A DNA stretch of 64,000 bases from Flavobacterium segetis (lineage in GTDB: Bacteria; Bacteroidota; Bacteroidia; Flavobacteriales; Flavobacteriaceae). Under the pieces are notes generated by a model. It saw nothing but the letters and a program-made list of their open reading frames with translations, had not been told where the DNA came from and searched no databases. A program made the position numbers and the translations under genes. Positions 1-8,927 of this stretch are shown piece by piece (within the stretch, counting starts at the first letter, position 1; every line of letters begins with the position of its first letter). Location: positions 92,868 to 156,867 of the forward strand of contig NZ_FQWE01000008.1 in assembly GCF_900129575.1 (NCBI RefSeq), read 5' to 3'.

Positions 1-421
1 ATTTAGCAACTCCTAAATAATGGTTTTTTTTCACATCATCCATCGGTACTGCTGGTATTCTCTGCAACATTAAGTTACAACGACGTATTAGAGTATAATA
101 AGAGTTCCAGCTAGAATTTGTTGCATTAGCTGTGGTAGCAAAAGTTGTGAAAACGTTCATATTAAGGTTATCATCAAAATTTGATGAATTATGAAAATAA
201 AAGTCTGCTGTTGTTCCTGCATTATTTCCGTATCCTAAAAAAGTATCATAGTTTAACCAGGAGAATGTTCGTACATTGTTTTCAGAAGTCCAATAGTTAC
301 TGTCAGTGAACAAATCTTTTGGAGGTGTATCTAAAAAATCCGAGCAGCTAAATGATAAACCTGCCGTGATTATAGCAAGGACCGATAGCTTTACCTTAGG
401 GTATTTTATTAATTTTCTCAT
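1..421 (-). CDS. SusD/RagB family nutrient-binding lipoprotein, N-terminal part (runs off the window)
   Basis: The first ~140 residues are visible; the gene continues beyond base 1. The start is the ATG at 421-419. It opens with a signal peptide and a lipobox ending in the Cys of SCSDFLDTPP, the usual acylation site of SusD-type outer-membrane lipoproteins. The following text (NYWTSENNV..., later LIRRCNLMLQRIP) matches the helical TPR-like N-terminal region of SusD/RagB. SusD proteins sit on the cell surface as the lid of a SusC transporter and bind oligosaccharides. It lies 22 bases downstream of the susC-like gene on the same strand, so the two are almost certainly co-transcribed. Glycan specificity is inferred only from the neighbouring GlcNAc genes. 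Confidence 0.9.
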   Translation of the reverse strand, partial: MRKLIKYPKVKLSVLAIITAGLSFSCSDFLDTPPKDLFTDSNYWTSENNVRTFSWLNYDTFLGYGNNAGTTADFYFHNSSNFDDNLNMNVFTTFATTANATNSSWNSYYTLIRRCNLMLQRIPAVPMDDVKKNHYLGVAK

Positions 422-443
422 TTTCTATTAGTTTATATTTTTT

Positions 444-3400
444 TTAAAATGCAAGTTGAAGACCTACAGACCATGTTTTTGAATAAGGAAAAGTTCTACC
501 CCAAGTTGCTTCAGAGTCATTAATTTCTGGATCAACAGGTAAATTTTTGTCTTTAAAAGTTATTAAGTTAAAACCAGATATGTAAGGTCTTATTTTATCT
601 ACACCTATTCTTTTACTTAAATCCTTAGAAAGCGTGTAACCAACAGTTAGACTTTTCAATCTTAGATAAGACATGTTTAATAAATATCGTGATTGTGCAA
701 CAAAATTGTTAGAACCTGGTGCATAAGCTCCAAAGGCATTAGTGTCATGCTTAGGAAAAGGATTAGGATAATATGCATTCGTATTATCAGGAGTCCAATA
801 ATCATTCATGTTAGCATACATTGCGTCAGTTCTGCTGTAAAAAGGTAATACTAAGTCTGAAGTAGCCCAATACTGACGCTCTCCAACTCCTTGAAAAAAG
901 GCATCTATATCAAAGCCATATAAATTACCACCTAGGCGAATACCATATTGATATCGTGGAGTTGTGTTTCCTATTACACTTAAATCTCCTGGTTCGTCAG
1001 CAGTTCCCTTTCCTCTTGATATTTTTAAATCTCCGTTAATATCTTTGTAAAGTACATCCCCAGCACCATATTTGAAGGCTCCAGCTCGTATATCTTTAAA
1101 ATCGACACCATTTATTATCAATCCTGTAGCATCCACATTATCAGTATTTTGAATAAGTCTATCAGTAGTTAAGCCCCAAATTTCTCCAATTTTTTGTCCC
1201 GCATAAAAAGATCCTAATAATTTCGATGAATTATTCCATTCTGTTACCTCTGTGGTGTAATCTGATAATGTTAAATCAGCATAGACAGCTATATCTTTAC
1301 TTAGATCTTTATTGAAATTAATACCTAATTCCCAACCTTTGGTCCGTAGATTCCCAGAATTAGTATTGGCAGCAGATTGTCCAAATGAACCCGGAAGTGT
1401 TTTACCTGGAGATAAAACTCCTTTTGTATCTCTTTGATAATAATCAAATGTCAATCCCAACATATTCAAAACTCTTACATCTAAACCGATGTCTTGTGTT
1501 GTAACTTTTTCCCAAGTTAAGTTTGCATCTACATTATTAGGCAAAGATACTGATGGTGGAACTGTTGATCCACTTCCTAGCCAAAATGGATTAGAACTTG
1601 TCATAACTGGCAAAAATGCATTATTAGCAATATTTTGGTTTCCAATCGAACCAATTGATGCTCTTATTTTTAAGTCATTCAACCAGCCTCGAGTACCTTG
1701 CATAAATTTTTCATTTGAAATTCTATAACCAGCTGATGCCGATGGAAAAAATCCCCATTGTTCTTGTGTTGGAAATTTAGATGAACCATCATATCGTGCA
1801 TTTACTTCTAATAAATATCTCCCATCGTAGTCATAATTAGCACGTGCAAAAAATCCTGCAATTGCATATTCAGACAAACCTGGGTTTAAAGTCGAATTAG
1901 AGGATAATGGGGATGTAAATTGATCTCCAATAGCTAGATTAAATTCTGGTTTGTTTTTATCTAAAAGAGTATTTCTGCGTGCATAAGTTCGTTCGAATGA
2001 CTGCCATTCACTATTTAATCCACCCAAAACCTTGATATTGTGTACACTATTTAAAGTTTTGGAATAATTAGCGTAAAGGTTAGCGACATTTATAGTGTAT
2101 GAAGATTTAGCTTGAGCGACAAAGTCATTACCAGGTTCCATCATAGTCGGAATTCCAGAAACTAAATCTCCAGCTCCAGTCCACCAGTCCCAAAGCGGAA
2201 TTTGACCACCATTAATTTTATTAGTCAAATAGTTATTGTTTATACTATATTCACCAATAATATTAAAGTCTTTTGTAACTTGTGCTGTTAATTTTGCATT
2301 GATTCGCATATCATTCTCAACTCTTTTATTCATAGATGCATTATTCATGTAACCCGGTGCATGTCTGAACGAAATTCCTTTATATGTTCCATAAGGAAAA
2401 TACGATCCCCAACGCATATAATAACCAAAATAACCGTTTCCAGGAGTGTCTAATCCGCTGTTATAATAATTAAATGGCGATTTGTATTCTTGAATTGATG
2501 ATAATATTTTAAAATCTCCTGAAAGCCAGTCTGTTAATTGAGTACTCATACCCATATTAAGGTTAATTCGTTTATTATTTTCAGTACTAATGTTCATAAC
2601 ACCCTCTTGATCTGAAACTCCTAAAGAAACAATAAATGAGCTTTTATCACCTAATGAGCCTTGTGCTGAGAAATTATGAAAAGATGTAATAGCATTTTTC
2701 TTTAGCATTTCTTTATGTGGGTCCCAGACTCTATAAAAGTATTCTTTTCCACCTATTACGTCAAAATCCTCTCCTAAAATCATATTTTTGTCATTACTGC
2801 TTCTAGTAGAAGCATATTTTTGTTGCCAATTTATGATTCCAGGAAGTAAGGTTTTATAATTCATTCCAAAAGATTCTGGATTAGCATTTCCAGCTCTAGC
2901 TTGTGCTTGAATCATAGCTGGAAGTTCGACAGTAGGATCATTAAATTCTATCAACGAAATAGGATTACTCCATCCGTAATTATTGCTGTAGGCAAATTTA
3001 ACTTTACCTTTTGCATCTTTTCCATTTTTGGTAGTAATTAATATCACTCCAAAAGCTGCGCGAGCGCCGTAAATCGAGGCTGAGGCTGCGTCTTTAAGAA
3101 CAGACATTGAGGCTACATCTTCAGGATTGAGAAGTGACATATCTGAAGGAACGCCATCAACTAATATCAATGGAGACCCAGTTACTGTACCATTCACAAT
3201 AGTTCCTGCACCTCTAATGTTAATGTTTGATGATTTTCCAATGTTTCCTGAGTTAAAGGAAATATTTAGCCCAGGCGTTGTTCCCTGCAAAGCTTTAGTA
3301 ATATCAGTTACAGGTCTACTTCCAAGAACTCTTTCAACATCTACTTTAGCAACAGCACCAGTTAAATTTGCTTTCTTTTGCGAAGCAAAACCCACTATCA

Positions 3401-3710
3401 CGATCTCATCCAAGTTCAAGCTGCTCTCTACAAGCGATACGTTGATGCTTGATTGTGATGTAACTGTTACTTCTTTGGTCGTAAAACCCATATAACTAAT
3501 TACTAAAACATCAGATGATGATGCGCTTATTTGAAATTTACCGTCCATATCTGTGACACTACTTTTAGTAGTGCCTTTAATCAGAATTGTAGCTCCAGGT
3601 ATTGGAAATCCGTCTGAACTGTTTTTAATAGTTCCAGAAATTGTTTTTGTTTGCGCAAACGTAAGTTGCACCAAAAAAAACAATAAAGAAATCTGCAATA
3701 ATTTTTTCAT
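444..3710 (-). CDS. SusC/RagA family TonB-linked outer membrane transporter
   Basis: A 1088-residue protein, normal length for SusC. A signal peptide (residues 1-19, ending LTFAQ) is followed by a carboxypeptidase-regulatory-like beta domain (about 24-105), the SusC signature around LDEIVIVGF and KKANLTGAV, the plug domain (to about 230, including the GARAAFGVILITTK stretch) and a 22-strand-type barrel ending in a C-terminal Phe. It imports oligosaccharides across the outer membrane with energy from TonB-ExbBD. The partner SusD-like gene follows directly. The adjacent DeoR regulator, NagB and hexosaminidase suggest a GlcNAc-containing substrate such as chito-oligosaccharides or host/peptidoglycan glycans. 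That is inference; the substrate is not readable from the sequence. Confidence 0.95.
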   Translation of the reverse strand: MKKLLQISLLFFLVQLTFAQTKTISGTIKNSSDGFPIPGATILIKGTTKSSVTDMDGKFQISASSSDVLVISYMGFTTKEVTVTSQSSINVSLVESSLNLDEIVIVGFASQKKANLTGAVAKVDVERVLGSRPVTDITKALQGTTPGLNISFNSGNIGKSSNINIRGAGTIVNGTVTGSPLILVDGVPSDMSLLNPEDVASMSVLKDAASASIYGARAAFGVILITTKNGKDAKGKVKFAYSNNYGWSNPISLIEFNDPTVELPAMIQAQARAGNANPESFGMNYKTLLPGIINWQQKYASTRSSNDKNMILGEDFDVIGGKEYFYRVWDPHKEMLKKNAITSFHNFSAQGSLGDKSSFIVSLGVSDQEGVMNISTENNKRINLNMGMSTQLTDWLSGDFKILSSIQEYKSPFNYYNSGLDTPGNGYFGYYMRWGSYFPYGTYKGISFRHAPGYMNNASMNKRVENDMRINAKLTAQVTKDFNIIGEYSINNNYLTNKINGGQIPLWDWWTGAGDLVSGIPTMMEPGNDFVAQAKSSYTINVANLYANYSKTLNSVHNIKVLGGLNSEWQSFERTYARRNTLLDKNKPEFNLAIGDQFTSPLSSNSTLNPGLSEYAIAGFFARANYDYDGRYLLEVNARYDGSSKFPTQEQWGFFPSASAGYRISNEKFMQGTRGWLNDLKIRASIGSIGNQNIANNAFLPVMTSSNPFWLGSGSTVPPSVSLPNNVDANLTWEKVTTQDIGLDVRVLNMLGLTFDYYQRDTKGVLSPGKTLPGSFGQSAANTNSGNLRTKGWELGINFNKDLSKDIAVYADLTLSDYTTEVTEWNNSSKLLGSFYAGQKIGEIWGLTTDRLIQNTDNVDATGLIINGVDFKDIRAGAFKYGAGDVLYKDINGDLKISRGKGTADEPGDLSVIGNTTPRYQYGIRLGGNLYGFDIDAFFQGVGERQYWATSDLVLPFYSRTDAMYANMNDYWTPDNTNAYYPNPFPKHDTNAFGAYAPGSNNFVAQSRYLLNMSYLRLKSLTVGYTLSKDLSKRIGVDKIRPYISGFNLITFKDKNLPVDPEINDSEATWGRTFPYSKTWSVGLQLAF

Positions 3711-3739
3711 AATTATTAGGTTTATTTATGGTTATTGTA

Positions 3740-3771
3740 CAAATATATTTAAATATTAAATATTAGTGCAA
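3740..3771 (-). promoter_or_regulatory. Bacteroidetes-type promoter for the susCD pair
   Basis: On the minus strand there is a perfect -7 box TATATTTG (plus-strand CAAATATA at 3740-3747) and a -33 TTG (plus-strand CAA at 3769-3771), 21 bases apart, which fits the Bacteroidetes TTG/TAnnTTTG consensus. The susC-like ATG lies 29 bases downstream. The -33 element overlaps a TGCAAT half-motif that resembles the operator-like repeats just upstream. Confidence 0.7.
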
Positions 3772-3800
3772 TATTTTTCCAATTATTTTGTTTTTTAAGT

Positions 3801-3822
3801 AAATAATGCAAAATAATGCAAT
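3801..3822. promoter_or_regulatory. Putative operator (tandem AAATAATGCA) upstream of susCD
   Basis: Two perfect tandem copies of AAATAATGCA followed by AT. Read on the minus strand this is ATTGCATTATTTTGC then ATTATTT, nearly identical to a block at 4689-4710 ahead of nagB. It sits about 30 bases upstream of the -33 element of the susCD promoter. The likely binder is the DeoR-type regulator encoded between the two sites. Confidence 0.55.
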
Positions 3823-3890
3823 TAATCAAATAATTTTTATCTTTTGATCCTAATGCTGTTAAAGATTTTACGATCGATTATATATTTTAA

Positions 3891-3898
3891 TATATTTG
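3891..3898 (+). promoter_or_regulatory. Possible -7 box for the DeoR-family regulator
   Basis: TATATTTG 22 bases before the regulator ATG. No clear TTG lies at the expected -33 distance, so only half of the promoter consensus is present. Confidence 0.4.
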
Positions 3899-3920
3899 TA
3901 AAATTCCTAATATAATTTTT

Positions 3921-4670
3921 ATGTTAAAAGCAGAAAGGCACACCTATATAATGACAAAACTAGATGCAGAACAGCGTGTTAGCACTATTGATCTCGCACA
4001 TGAATTAGGTATTTCTGAGGATTCTGTTAGAAGAGATCTAAATAAATTACACGAGAAAAGATTTCTTGAAAAAGTTTACGGTGGGGCCATTCCTATTAGT
4101 GAAAAAAATAAAAGTGTTTTCGATATTCAGATTGTAAATGAGAGTAAGAAAAAAGAAATAGGAGTTAAAGCCCTAACACTACTTAATGATGGTCAGGTTA
4201 TTATCATGAGCGGTGGGACAACAAATCTTGTTTTTTCTAAGCTAATTCCACCGCTTTTAAAAGCCACAATTTATACTTATAGTTTGCCCATAGCCATGCA
4301 ATTATCTCAATATCCAAATATTGATTTAATATTTATTGGCGGTAAAATGCAAAAAAATGCGATGGTAACTATTGGAATTGACGTACTGCAGGTTTTAGCA
4401 AAAATTAAAGCCGATATCTGCTTTATGGGTGTCAGTAGTATTGATAGTAGGCAAGGACTTACAGAGATGGGCTATGAAGTTTCAATTGTAAAAAAAGCTA
4501 TGATTGAATCTTCAGAGAAAGTTATTTGTATGTTCACTTCAGATAAATTAAATACGAGAAAACCTCATGTAGTTTGTGAATTAAATAAACTAGATACAAT
4601 TATAACGGACCTTCCTGAAGACGATGAGAGCCTCATAGAGTTTAAAAAATCAGGCATAAAAATTTTATAG
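3921..4670 (+). CDS. DeoR/GlpR family transcriptional regulator, probable amino-sugar regulator
   Basis: 249 residues, the standard length of the family. The N-terminal winged helix-turn-helix (about residues 5-57) contains VSTIDLAHELGISEDSVRRD and is followed by the family hallmark KVYGGA. The C-terminal DeoRC sugar-phosphate sensor domain contains MSGGTTNLVFS near residue 95 and the later FIGG and MGVSSID stretches. DeoR-family proteins bind phosphorylated sugars and usually repress the adjacent catabolic operon. Here the gene lies between susC (opposite strand) and nagB (same strand), and similar operator-like repeats occur on both sides. GlcN-6-P or GlcNAc-6-P is the obvious candidate effector, which is inference. 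Confidence 0.92.
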   Translation: MLKAERHTYIMTKLDAEQRVSTIDLAHELGISEDSVRRDLNKLHEKRFLEKVYGGAIPISEKNKSVFDIQIVNESKKKEIGVKALTLLNDGQVIIMSGGTTNLVFSKLIPPLLKATIYTYSLPIAMQLSQYPNIDLIFIGGKMQKNAMVTIGIDVLQVLAKIKADICFMGVSSIDSRQGLTEMGYEVSIVKKAMIESSEKVICMFTSDKLNTRKPHVVCELNKLDTIITDLPEDDESLIEFKKSGIKIL

Positions 4671-4688
4671 AACCTATTTTGATAAATA

Positions 4689-4739
4689 ATTGCATTATTT
4701 TGCGCTATTTGTTTTTATTTTTTTTAAATAACGCAAAAT
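4689..4739. promoter_or_regulatory. Putative operator with inverted repeat upstream of nagB
   Basis: Left arm ATTTTGCGCTATTT (4697-4710) and right arm AAATAACGCAAAAT (4726-4739) form a 14-base inverted repeat with one mismatch and a 15-base spacer. The left part, starting at 4689, matches the operator-like block found ahead of susC at 3801-3822. The arrangement just upstream of the nagB promoter fits repression or activation by the DeoR-type regulator. Confidence 0.6.
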
Positions 4740-4746
4740 AAAATAT

Positions 4747-4771
4747 TTGTTTTCTTTTTTGTTTATATTTG
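4747..4771 (+). promoter_or_regulatory. Probable promoter of nagB-hexosaminidase
   Basis: A perfect TATATTTG box at 4764-4771 lies 25 bases before the nagB ATG. A TTG at 4747-4749 is the nearest -33 candidate, with spacing slightly shorter than usual. It is directly adjacent to the inverted repeat at 4697-4739. Confidence 0.55.
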
Positions 4772-4796
4772 TTAAATGATCTAACTCAAATATATT

Positions 4797-6722
4797 ATGG
4801 AAAACACTGCTTCTTTATTTTACGACATCCCAGGAAAATTCGAAGAAACACGATTTGAAAAAAACCACAATGTCATTTTTAAAAACTCAGTGGAAGCCTC
4901 AAAAGTAGTAGCTGAAGAAATAGCGCAACTAATTAGGCTGAAACAAGCCAATAATGAATTTTGTGTTCTTGGTTTAGCAACGGGATCATCGCCTATTAAA
5001 GTTTACGAGGAGTTAATTAAATTACATAAAGAAGATGGTTTAAGTTTTAGCAATGTGATCAGCTTCAACTTGGATGAATATTATCCCATGACAAAAGAAA
5101 ATCGTCAGAGTTATCATTACTTCATGCATCAGCATTTATTTAATCATATTGATATTAAGCCAGAGAATATTAATATTCCTGATGGAACAGTTGCCTTAGA
5201 TCAATTAAATCAATATTGCACTAATTATGACTTAAAAATAAAGCAATCAGGAGGAATAGATTTTCAGTTATTAGGAATCGGTCGTACAGGGCACGTGGGA
5301 TTTAACGAGCCCGGCTCTCATATTAACTCAGGTACGCGAATTATCACTTTAGACCATATTACAAGAGTTGATGCATCATCTGACTTTAATGGCATCGATA
5401 ATGTGCCTAAAAGAGCCATAACGATGGGCGTTTCTACAATTCTTAAATCAAAAAGAAATGTATTAATGGCTTGGGGACAAAATAAAGCTGACATAATAAA
5501 AAGAACAATTCAAGGTGATATATCATCTGATGTTCCCGCTACTTTTTTACAGCACCACTCCAATGCGACTTTTGTTTTGGATCAATCTGCTGCCTCTGAA
5601 TTGACAAGATTTAAAACGCCTTGGCTTGTTGGACAATGCATATGGACTCAGGAATTAAAAAGTAAAGCCATTGTCTGGCTGTGCAATGAAACGAATCAGG
5701 CAATATTAAAACTGACGGATCGGGATTATAATAACAACGGAATGTCAGATCTGCTGGCGCAAGAGGGTTCTTCTTATGATTTGAATATTAATATGTTTAA
5801 TGTTTTACAACATACCATCACGGGATGGCCGGGAGGGAAACCAAATACTGACGATTCTAAAAGACCAGAACGCGCTAATCCTGCCCACAAAAGGATCATT
5901 TTATTTAGCCCACACCCTGATGATGACGTTATTTCAATGGGAGGAACATTTTCAAAGCTTATTAAACAAGGTCATGACGTACATGTGGTGTACCAAACTT
6001 CTGGAAACATAGCAGTAACTGACGATGAAGCGTTAAAATTTGCCGAAGTTTGTAATGATTTCATTGGAAATGAAAATAATGACATTGATTTTGCTGCTAT
6101 TATTCATTCACTTAATACCAAAACGGAGAATGAAGTGGATTCACTAGCAGTGCGAAAATTAAAGGGACTTATTAGAAGACGAGAATCGTATGCTGCCACA
6201 AGATACATTGGCTTGAAAGATGAAAACACGCATTTTTTAGATCTTCCTTTCTATGAAACGGGGCAAATAAGGAAAAATCCACTAGGAGCTGCTGATATTG
6301 CGATCGTTGCTGCAATAATCGCAAAAATAAAGCCTCATCAAGTTTTTGCTGCTGGTGATTTAGCGGATCCTCATGGCACACATGAAGTGTGCTTGAACGC
6401 TATATTTGCTGCAATGAAACAATTGAAATTTGAATCGTACATGGATGATTGCTGGTTGTGGTTGTATAGAGGTGCTTGGCACGAATGGGATATTCATGAA
6501 ATTGACATGGCAGTCCCATTAAGTCCAGATGAAGTTATGATTAAAAGACATGCAATTCTATATCATCAGTCTCAAAAAGACAGAGTAATGTTTCAAGGAA
6601 ACGATTCGAGGGAATTTTGGGTTAGGGCCGAGGATAGAAACAAGAATACTGCAAAGCTTTATGACGACTTAGGACTCGCACAATATGAAGCAATAGAGGC
6701 TTTTAAACGTTTTGATTATTGA
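4797..6722 (+). CDS. nagB: Glucosamine-6-phosphate deaminase fused to a PIG-L/LmbE deacetylase domain
   Basis: 641 residues: about twice a classical NagB (~260). Residues ~25-285 are the deaminase/isomerase domain, with ATGSSP (61-66), the catalytic LDEYY (92-96) and GIGRTGHVGFNEPG (160-173). NagB converts GlcN-6-P to fructose-6-P and ammonia. A second domain begins near residue 365 and carries the PIG-L/LmbE zinc motif SPHPDDD (371-377) and a later DPHGTHEVC stretch. PIG-L proteins remove N-acetyl groups from GlcNAc-type substrates. This long form is familiar from Bacteroidetes. No NagA gene is seen nearby, so the second domain could supply the GlcNAc-6-P deacetylase step (inference). It is followed after 15 bases by a hexosaminidase. 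Confidence 0.93.
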   Translation: MENTASLFYDIPGKFEETRFEKNHNVIFKNSVEASKVVAEEIAQLIRLKQANNEFCVLGLATGSSPIKVYEELIKLHKEDGLSFSNVISFNLDEYYPMTKENRQSYHYFMHQHLFNHIDIKPENINIPDGTVALDQLNQYCTNYDLKIKQSGGIDFQLLGIGRTGHVGFNEPGSHINSGTRIITLDHITRVDASSDFNGIDNVPKRAITMGVSTILKSKRNVLMAWGQNKADIIKRTIQGDISSDVPATFLQHHSNATFVLDQSAASELTRFKTPWLVGQCIWTQELKSKAIVWLCNETNQAILKLTDRDYNNNGMSDLLAQEGSSYDLNINMFNVLQHTITGWPGGKPNTDDSKRPERANPAHKRIILFSPHPDDDVISMGGTFSKLIKQGHDVHVVYQTSGNIAVTDDEALKFAEVCNDFIGNENNDIDFAAIIHSLNTKTENEVDSLAVRKLKGLIRRRESYAATRYIGLKDENTHFLDLPFYETGQIRKNPLGAADIAIVAAIIAKIKPHQVFAAGDLADPHGTHEVCLNAIFAAMKQLKFESYMDDCWLWLYRGAWHEWDIHEIDMAVPLSPDEVMIKRHAILYHQSQKDRVMFQGNDSREFWVRAEDRNKNTAKLYDDLGLAQYEAIEAFKRFDY

Positions 6723-6737
6723 TTTAAACAATAAAAA

Positions 6738-8777
6738 ATGAAATACATTGTCTTTATTTTACTATCGGTCTGCTTAGCTAATGCTCAAATTAAAAAAGAG
6801 CAATTGGACCTGATGCCTTGGCCCCAAAGCATTAATGTAATGGATGGTACTTTTGCTTTAAGCAAAAAATTTAAAGTTAATATCACTGGGAATCCTCATT
6901 CGAGAATTTTTATTGGAGCTACTAATTTTATAAGAAGGCTGGATAATAGAACGGGATTGTTTCTAGAACAAAATTTTGTAACTAAAGTTAACGAAGTTCC
7001 TGATGCAGAGCTGCAAATAAATTGTACTACTGGCGGAAAAATAGAGATTAATCAAGATGAAAGTTATGAGCTTGTAGTAACTACAAACAAAATTACCATC
7101 AATGCTGCTAATGATTTAGGTGCATTGCATGGACTGCAAACATTGCTGCAATTACTGCAAAACAATAGCACCTCTTATTATTTCCCAAATTCTAAGGTTA
7201 TCGACGCCCCGCGATTTACCTGGAGAGGATTAATGATCGATGCGGCACGCCATTTTCAGCCTATAGATGTAATAAAAAGAAATCTAGATGCGATGGCGTC
7301 AATGAAAATGAATGTTTTTCACTGGCATTTAGCCGATGATCAAGGCTGGAGAATCGAAGTAAAAAAACTTCCTAAGCTCACTGACTTAGGCTCAAACGGA
7401 AGTTTTTACTCACAAGAACAAATTAAGGACGTTGTAAAATATGCCAGTGATAGAGGAATCCAAGTAATTCCAGAAATTGATATACCCGGCCATGCCTCAG
7501 CAATATTAGCCGCCTATCCTGAAATAGGAAGTAAGGTTGATAATGAAAAAGGCAGTTATGTTGTTCAAACTAATTCAGGAATTTATAATTCTGCATTAGA
7601 TCCCACAAATCCTGAAACATACAGTATTTTAGCTATGATTTTTGATGAAGTTTGTCCGCTATTTCCATCCAATTATTTTCACATTGGCGGCGATGAAAAT
7701 AATGGAAAAGAGTGGGCCGCAAATCCAAAAATTCAGGAATTTATGAGAAAGAATAAGTTGGCAGATAAACATGATTTGCAAACATATTTTAACATGAAGT
7801 TGATTCCAATGTTACAAAAGCATAATAAAAAATTAATGGGCTGGGAAGAAATAATGACTGAAAACATGTCAAAAGATGCCATTATTCATGCTTGGCGCGG
7901 AACCAATGAAGGACTAAAACCAGGAGAATCATTAATTCAAGCTGCAAAGAAAGGTTACAATTCTGTCTTGTCCAACGGCTTTTATATTGATTTGATGCTT
8001 AGTATTGAAACGCATTACTTGAATGACCCACTTTCTAAAAATGCTGCGCTAAGTCCTCAAGAGAAGTCCAGAATTTTAGGTGGCGAAGCCGCAATGTGGA
8101 GCGAACTTGTAACACCTTTAACCATTGATTCTCGTATTTGGCCACGAACGGCAGCAATTGCTGAACGATTATGGTCAAATGAGAGTATAAAAGACATGAA
8201 TAGTTTGCGTAAAAGGCTGAAGACAATTTCTTTTAGACTTGAGGAGCTTGGTATTACTCATATCAGGAATAAGGAGGTTATTTTGCGAAACATTGCCAAT
8301 AATCAAAATACAAGTGCAGTACATGATTTTTCGAATATTTGTGAGCCGCTTAAAAATTATAAACGAAACGGCGGTGGTAAAAAGTACCGAATGCATTCAC
8401 CGCTTACATTATTTGCTGATGCTTGCAATTCGGATGCCTCAGACGCTTTTGATTTTAAGGTAGCAGTAACTAATTATTTAGAAAATAAAAATAAAGAAAA
8501 TCAAGTGATCCTGACAAGTTTTTTTAGAAAATGGATAATGATGAATTCAGATTTAATGGATTTAAGTATCAATGCGCCGCTGGTTCAACCATTTTTACCA
8601 TTATCCAAAAGTTTAAATGATTTGTCAGAGAAACTTTTATTAGTCTTTGACAAAAATAAAACGCTGGATAAAGATGAATTTAAAGTCTTATTAGAGCAAG
8701 CAGCTGTTCGAAGTGATGCTGATGTAGAGCTTGCTGTATTAAATGACGTTAAAAGATTAATAGAAAGCAAATTGTAG
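6738..8777 (+). CDS. Beta-N-acetylhexosaminidase, glycoside hydrolase family 20
   Basis: 679 residues with a signal peptide (1-16, ending CLANA). The chitobiase-like N-terminal domain (~25-150) is followed by the GH20 barrel, which has RGLMIDAARHF (164-174), FHWHLADDQGWR (194-205) and the catalytic pair in HIGGDE (315-320, Asp319 and Glu320). The mechanism is substrate-assisted release of terminal GlcNAc or GalNAc in the periplasm or at the surface. After the barrel there are about 160 further residues, largely helical in appearance, that I cannot assign. It lies 15 bases after nagB and is probably co-transcribed, linking glycan trimming outside to GlcN-6-P breakdown inside. Confidence 0.93.
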   Translation: MKYIVFILLSVCLANAQIKKEQLDLMPWPQSINVMDGTFALSKKFKVNITGNPHSRIFIGATNFIRRLDNRTGLFLEQNFVTKVNEVPDAELQINCTTGGKIEINQDESYELVVTTNKITINAANDLGALHGLQTLLQLLQNNSTSYYFPNSKVIDAPRFTWRGLMIDAARHFQPIDVIKRNLDAMASMKMNVFHWHLADDQGWRIEVKKLPKLTDLGSNGSFYSQEQIKDVVKYASDRGIQVIPEIDIPGHASAILAAYPEIGSKVDNEKGSYVVQTNSGIYNSALDPTNPETYSILAMIFDEVCPLFPSNYFHIGGDENNGKEWAANPKIQEFMRKNKLADKHDLQTYFNMKLIPMLQKHNKKLMGWEEIMTENMSKDAIIHAWRGTNEGLKPGESLIQAAKKGYNSVLSNGFYIDLMLSIETHYLNDPLSKNAALSPQEKSRILGGEAAMWSELVTPLTIDSRIWPRTAAIAERLWSNESIKDMNSLRKRLKTISFRLEELGITHIRNKEVILRNIANNQNTSAVHDFSNICEPLKNYKRNGGGKKYRMHSPLTLFADACNSDASDAFDFKVAVTNYLENKNKENQVILTSFFRKWIMMNSDLMDLSINAPLVQPFLPLSKSLNDLSEKLLLVFDKNKTLDKDEFKVLLEQAAVRSDADVELAVLNDVKRLIESKL

Positions 8778-8782
8778 TTTTC

Positions 8783-8818
8783 AACACTATTTTGATTGCT
8801 TTTTAATAGCGTTTTTTT
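8783..8818 (+). terminator. Probable intrinsic terminator after the hexosaminidase gene
   Basis: Imperfect stem of ACACTATT (8784-8791) with AATAGCGT (8805-8812), followed by a run of seven T. It lies just after the stop codon and would end the nagB-hexosaminidase transcript. Confidence 0.5.
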
Positions 8819-8927
8819 ACCAAAAATATTTAAAAAAAAAGCTTTCACTGTCCTAATTTTAAGACTGCTGAACAGCAATGTAATAGTTAATAGTTTTTTC
8901 AAAAAACAATTTCATATCAAAACGTAA

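Noticed and set aside
3127..3495. Plus-strand open frames inside the SusC gene
   Set aside because: They are shadows of the 1088-codon susC frame on the other strand and show no protein family features.
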